The position numbers and the translations under genes were made by a program. Under the pieces are notes generated by a model. It had not been told where the DNA came from, made no database searches, and was given only the letters and a program-made list of their open reading frames with translations. This document shows positions 61,321 through 64,000 of a stretch of DNA of 64,000 bases, one piece after another (position 1 is the stretch's first letter; each line of letters opens with the position of its first letter). Where the stretch lies: assembly GCF_036324505.1 (NCBI RefSeq), contig NC_086351.1, positions 9,951,983 to 10,015,982 on the forward strand. Direction: 5' to 3'. The stretch is from Eleginops maclovinus (taxonomy: Eukaryota > Chordata > Actinopteri > Perciformes > Eleginopidae).

Positions 61321-61399
61321 CAAATGCAAAAACATCAAGCTCCACAAGGAGTTCACTGCTTTGTTTTATTTCAAGAGCTGACGGATTCAAGTCTTCTTA

Positions 61400-64000
61400 C
61401 AGCTTGATACGAATATATAAATTATGAATACTGTGCACTAAATGTGATTATTAGTTGTACACTAATCCTCTGGGGCCCTTTGGTCAACACTGTCCTGTGA
61501 GCCTGTATTTTTCTTTAAAGAAAACTATCCAACTTTAGGGTTTGTCCGTCTGTGGGCCCCTTGGATCCTAACCACCTGGGACCCAACCTAAAACAGGGGG
61601 GATTAATCATATTTTATGTTACAAAGCTAAACACATTGATTTATGTTGAATCAGAATACAAACACCATTTAAAAACGTTAAACTTTAAAGTCATTCTGAC
61701 ATAATATATAACAATGATTATGTCAAGGTCCAACTTCTATCTAAATCTTAACATGTGGTTTACTCAGTAAAGTTCTTTTAAATAATTATATAATTTATAT
61801 GGAGTCACAGAAAGGGGAACAATAACAATGAAATGATTTAATGCTCTTAATTTATAGTTCAAACAAATGCAAAAATGCATGCATTTAATTTCACCCTCAA
61901 ATCACATTAATTTCTTAACATAAAGGTGAGATTAAGCAAGTGATCCTCAAGCATTTTATTTTATTTGAGGTATTAATCTGGCAGATAATTCACCAAATTC
62001 TACAACACTCTCCAGTCCACCCCCTATCAGTACAAAATCCATGTGACTCCAACACATCCACACCAGGCCAAGGGGACAGTATAAATGAGTTGCTTACTGC
62101 CACCTGGTGGAGTGAGGTGTGAGGTGTTTAACACAGTCCTTTATTTTAGTGTAGTGATAATATACTGAGCATTTTAATTATTGAAAACCAGACATTACCC
62201 CAGAATAATCTGGAAGTAACATTGGTAAACCTTAATTCAACCTGCCTCCCCTCTGGTCAGCACTACACCACACTTTACTCCAACACAACCAGAAACAAGA
62301 CTGATGAACACTTAAATCTGTCATACACTAGTATAACCCTGTGTACTAAAACCTAAATTGTTCCTATTATAGATCATGTTTGTTTTTAATCGATGTTTTG
62401 TTTATATGTAAATATTATAAAATCCTTTACAATCTATTCAGCCTATAGAAACACAGTATGGTCATCCATCCATCCAACACTTGTCTCGTATAGATTATTT
62501 TGTTCTTTTAATTACGTTCATTGGTATTTTTGTACTTGTTTTTTTTCAAATATCTGTGCGCATCTGTCTTTTTGTTTTTGATCCTAGCTTTTACATCTAC
62601 TTCTGTGCAAACTGAGAACAATGAAAACTATTACAATCCTTTGTATGTTTACGCATACTTGGCCAATGAAGGTGATGGTGATACATCCTGAGAACCATTT
62701 ACTCCACAAATTGATATAAAATTTAAATAGGACATCAAGCTAAAAATAATAATATACAATACAGACTTTGGTGAAAGTTAAAACTTACTCATGACTACCT
62801 GTTTGTACCATCTTCTGGATATTGCAGTTGGCAACTTTGAATGAAAAATGAAAGGAAAACAAATGATTACACTTAAGGTTTATTCATTGCTGAAATATAA
62901 TCAACTACTGACTTATCAGTAAATAATGTAATAGAAATCTACTAAAACTATATTTTCTTAAGAAGAAAAAAAAAGCAAGGCTTGACAGGGGTATGAACAT
63001 TTCATGTGAATAAAGTGACATGATTAACTTAAAATGTAATTTTGTTGCAGGAAAAAAAACAAGGTGTGACCGTAATAATATGATTGCAACTCAGCAAAAA
63101 GTAAAAGGGGTTAAGTATAAGATTGGCATGAAGACTGATTGGGTTACACACATAAATACATGGAATATTACATTTGTTTCTAATATAATAGGTCCTTGTT
63201 TTTAACACACGTGAAGTACAGTAGAAATAATCACTGCTAAAAAGAGCATACAAATAACATGAGATAAACATGTGTTACAGTCCACTTGTTTGACCTGTTT
63301 TCAATCTCTTGGTATAAAAGCTAGGAATATCTCAAATAAAAGAAGTAAAGTGAACATACTAAGCAAGGCTTTTTGAAAGATTCTTCATTTTGGCAGGAGA
63401 GGGATCCTTGAAATGCTAATTACCAGCAACTTTGACAATTTAACTATATGTGATTCCATCACTAGGGAATATAGATTAACCTTCAAATCAAGTTTAACAC
63501 TACAAACTCCTGGGATATACTGAATAAACCATCACATACTGTAGGAGTGATTTCACAACCTCAGCTAAAAACTTGACCAGAGAACAAACATGCACTGACA
63601 AACTATCAACAAAGGTCTTTGTCCTCATGTCCCTACTCCTAATAAATGCACTTTACATTTTAAAAAATCCTCTAAGTGAACAACAACAAGACAAAGTACA
63701 CAGCAGAGACGTTTATCATACAGCAAGAGGTGAAGCAGGGAGTCTAGTTATGGGGAAAGAGATACATTAGCAGGTCATTTCACTTAAACTTGTCTAGTTA
63801 CTGCACAGTGTCAGCCAAGCATAGTGTCAATGCACTTAAGGGGTTAATGAACCTATGGAAACAGTCACATCTTTGAAAACCTCTTCCAATATAACCTGGA
63901 AGAATTTCTGGTGATATTTTATAGGATGCTCTACAGTAGTTGTTAACACACGCATTCTAATAGTAAGCAGAATAGATGTCAACAGAGACACGAGGATGAC
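61400..64000. other. AT-rich interval with no recognised gene
   Basis: Open frames are all short and lack domain similarity or splice support. A further E-box CACGTG lies at 63208-63213. I see nothing else I can support. Confidence 0.5.

Overview
This is vertebrate nuclear DNA, almost certainly from a spiny-rayed (percomorph) teleost. The evidence is GT-AG introns, very long (AC)n/(TG)n arrays, a Tc1-type DNA transposon fragment, a LINE 3' fragment and several interspersed repeats that I recognise from fish genomes. No prokaryotic, organellar or viral gene was seen. All four genes I can support lie on the minus strand. I rebuilt each by hand from splice sites whose phases agree across every junction.

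Layout: bases 1-17,050 are a gene-poor flank with long microsatellites and old repeats. Bases 17,050-20,460 hold a direct duplication whose two copies are separated by a Tc1 fragment. Bases 20,499-28,691 hold a 14-coding-exon myocardin-family gene, best called mamstr (MASTR), predicted at 804 residues. Bases 28,700-35,980 are non-coding and dense in microsatellites. Bases 35,983-40,239 hold znf524, with two coding exons and 886 residues; a GC-rich promoter lies at about 40.5-41.3 kb. Bases 42,008-49,692 hold a secreted apolipoprotein H-like protein with an eight-cysteine WAP-like domain, CCP/sushi domains and an ApoH domain V-like end (8 exons, 353 residues). Bases 52,793-58,865 hold a PAR-bZIP transcription factor, best called dbp (4 coding exons, 368 residues). 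A CRE-containing promoter lies near 59.8 kb and a second GC-rich island with an E-box near 61.1 kb. Bases 61,400-64,000 show no gene.

The genes do not form an operon-like unit. mamstr and dbp are also close neighbours on human 19q13.33, so part of the order looks like conserved synteny. mamstr, znf524 and dbp encode nuclear regulators (a MEF2/SRF-type co-activator, a telomere-binding zinc-finger family member and a circadian output factor). The apoh-like gene encodes a secreted lipid-binding or complement-like protein.

I found no clearly new biological system. The most interesting signals are: a MASTR-like protein keeping the full myocardin-type layout with a degenerate actin-binding RPEL and leucine-zipper region; clock-type elements in and around dbp, including a perfect D-box in its own intron; a WAP-CCP-ApoH-V combination; a strongly extended ZNF524; a deletion-rich duplicate that may be an assembly artefact; and a perfect 19-bp hairpin in a mamstr intron. 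No database search could be run, so gene names rest on remembered family sequence features and exon-phase consistency.
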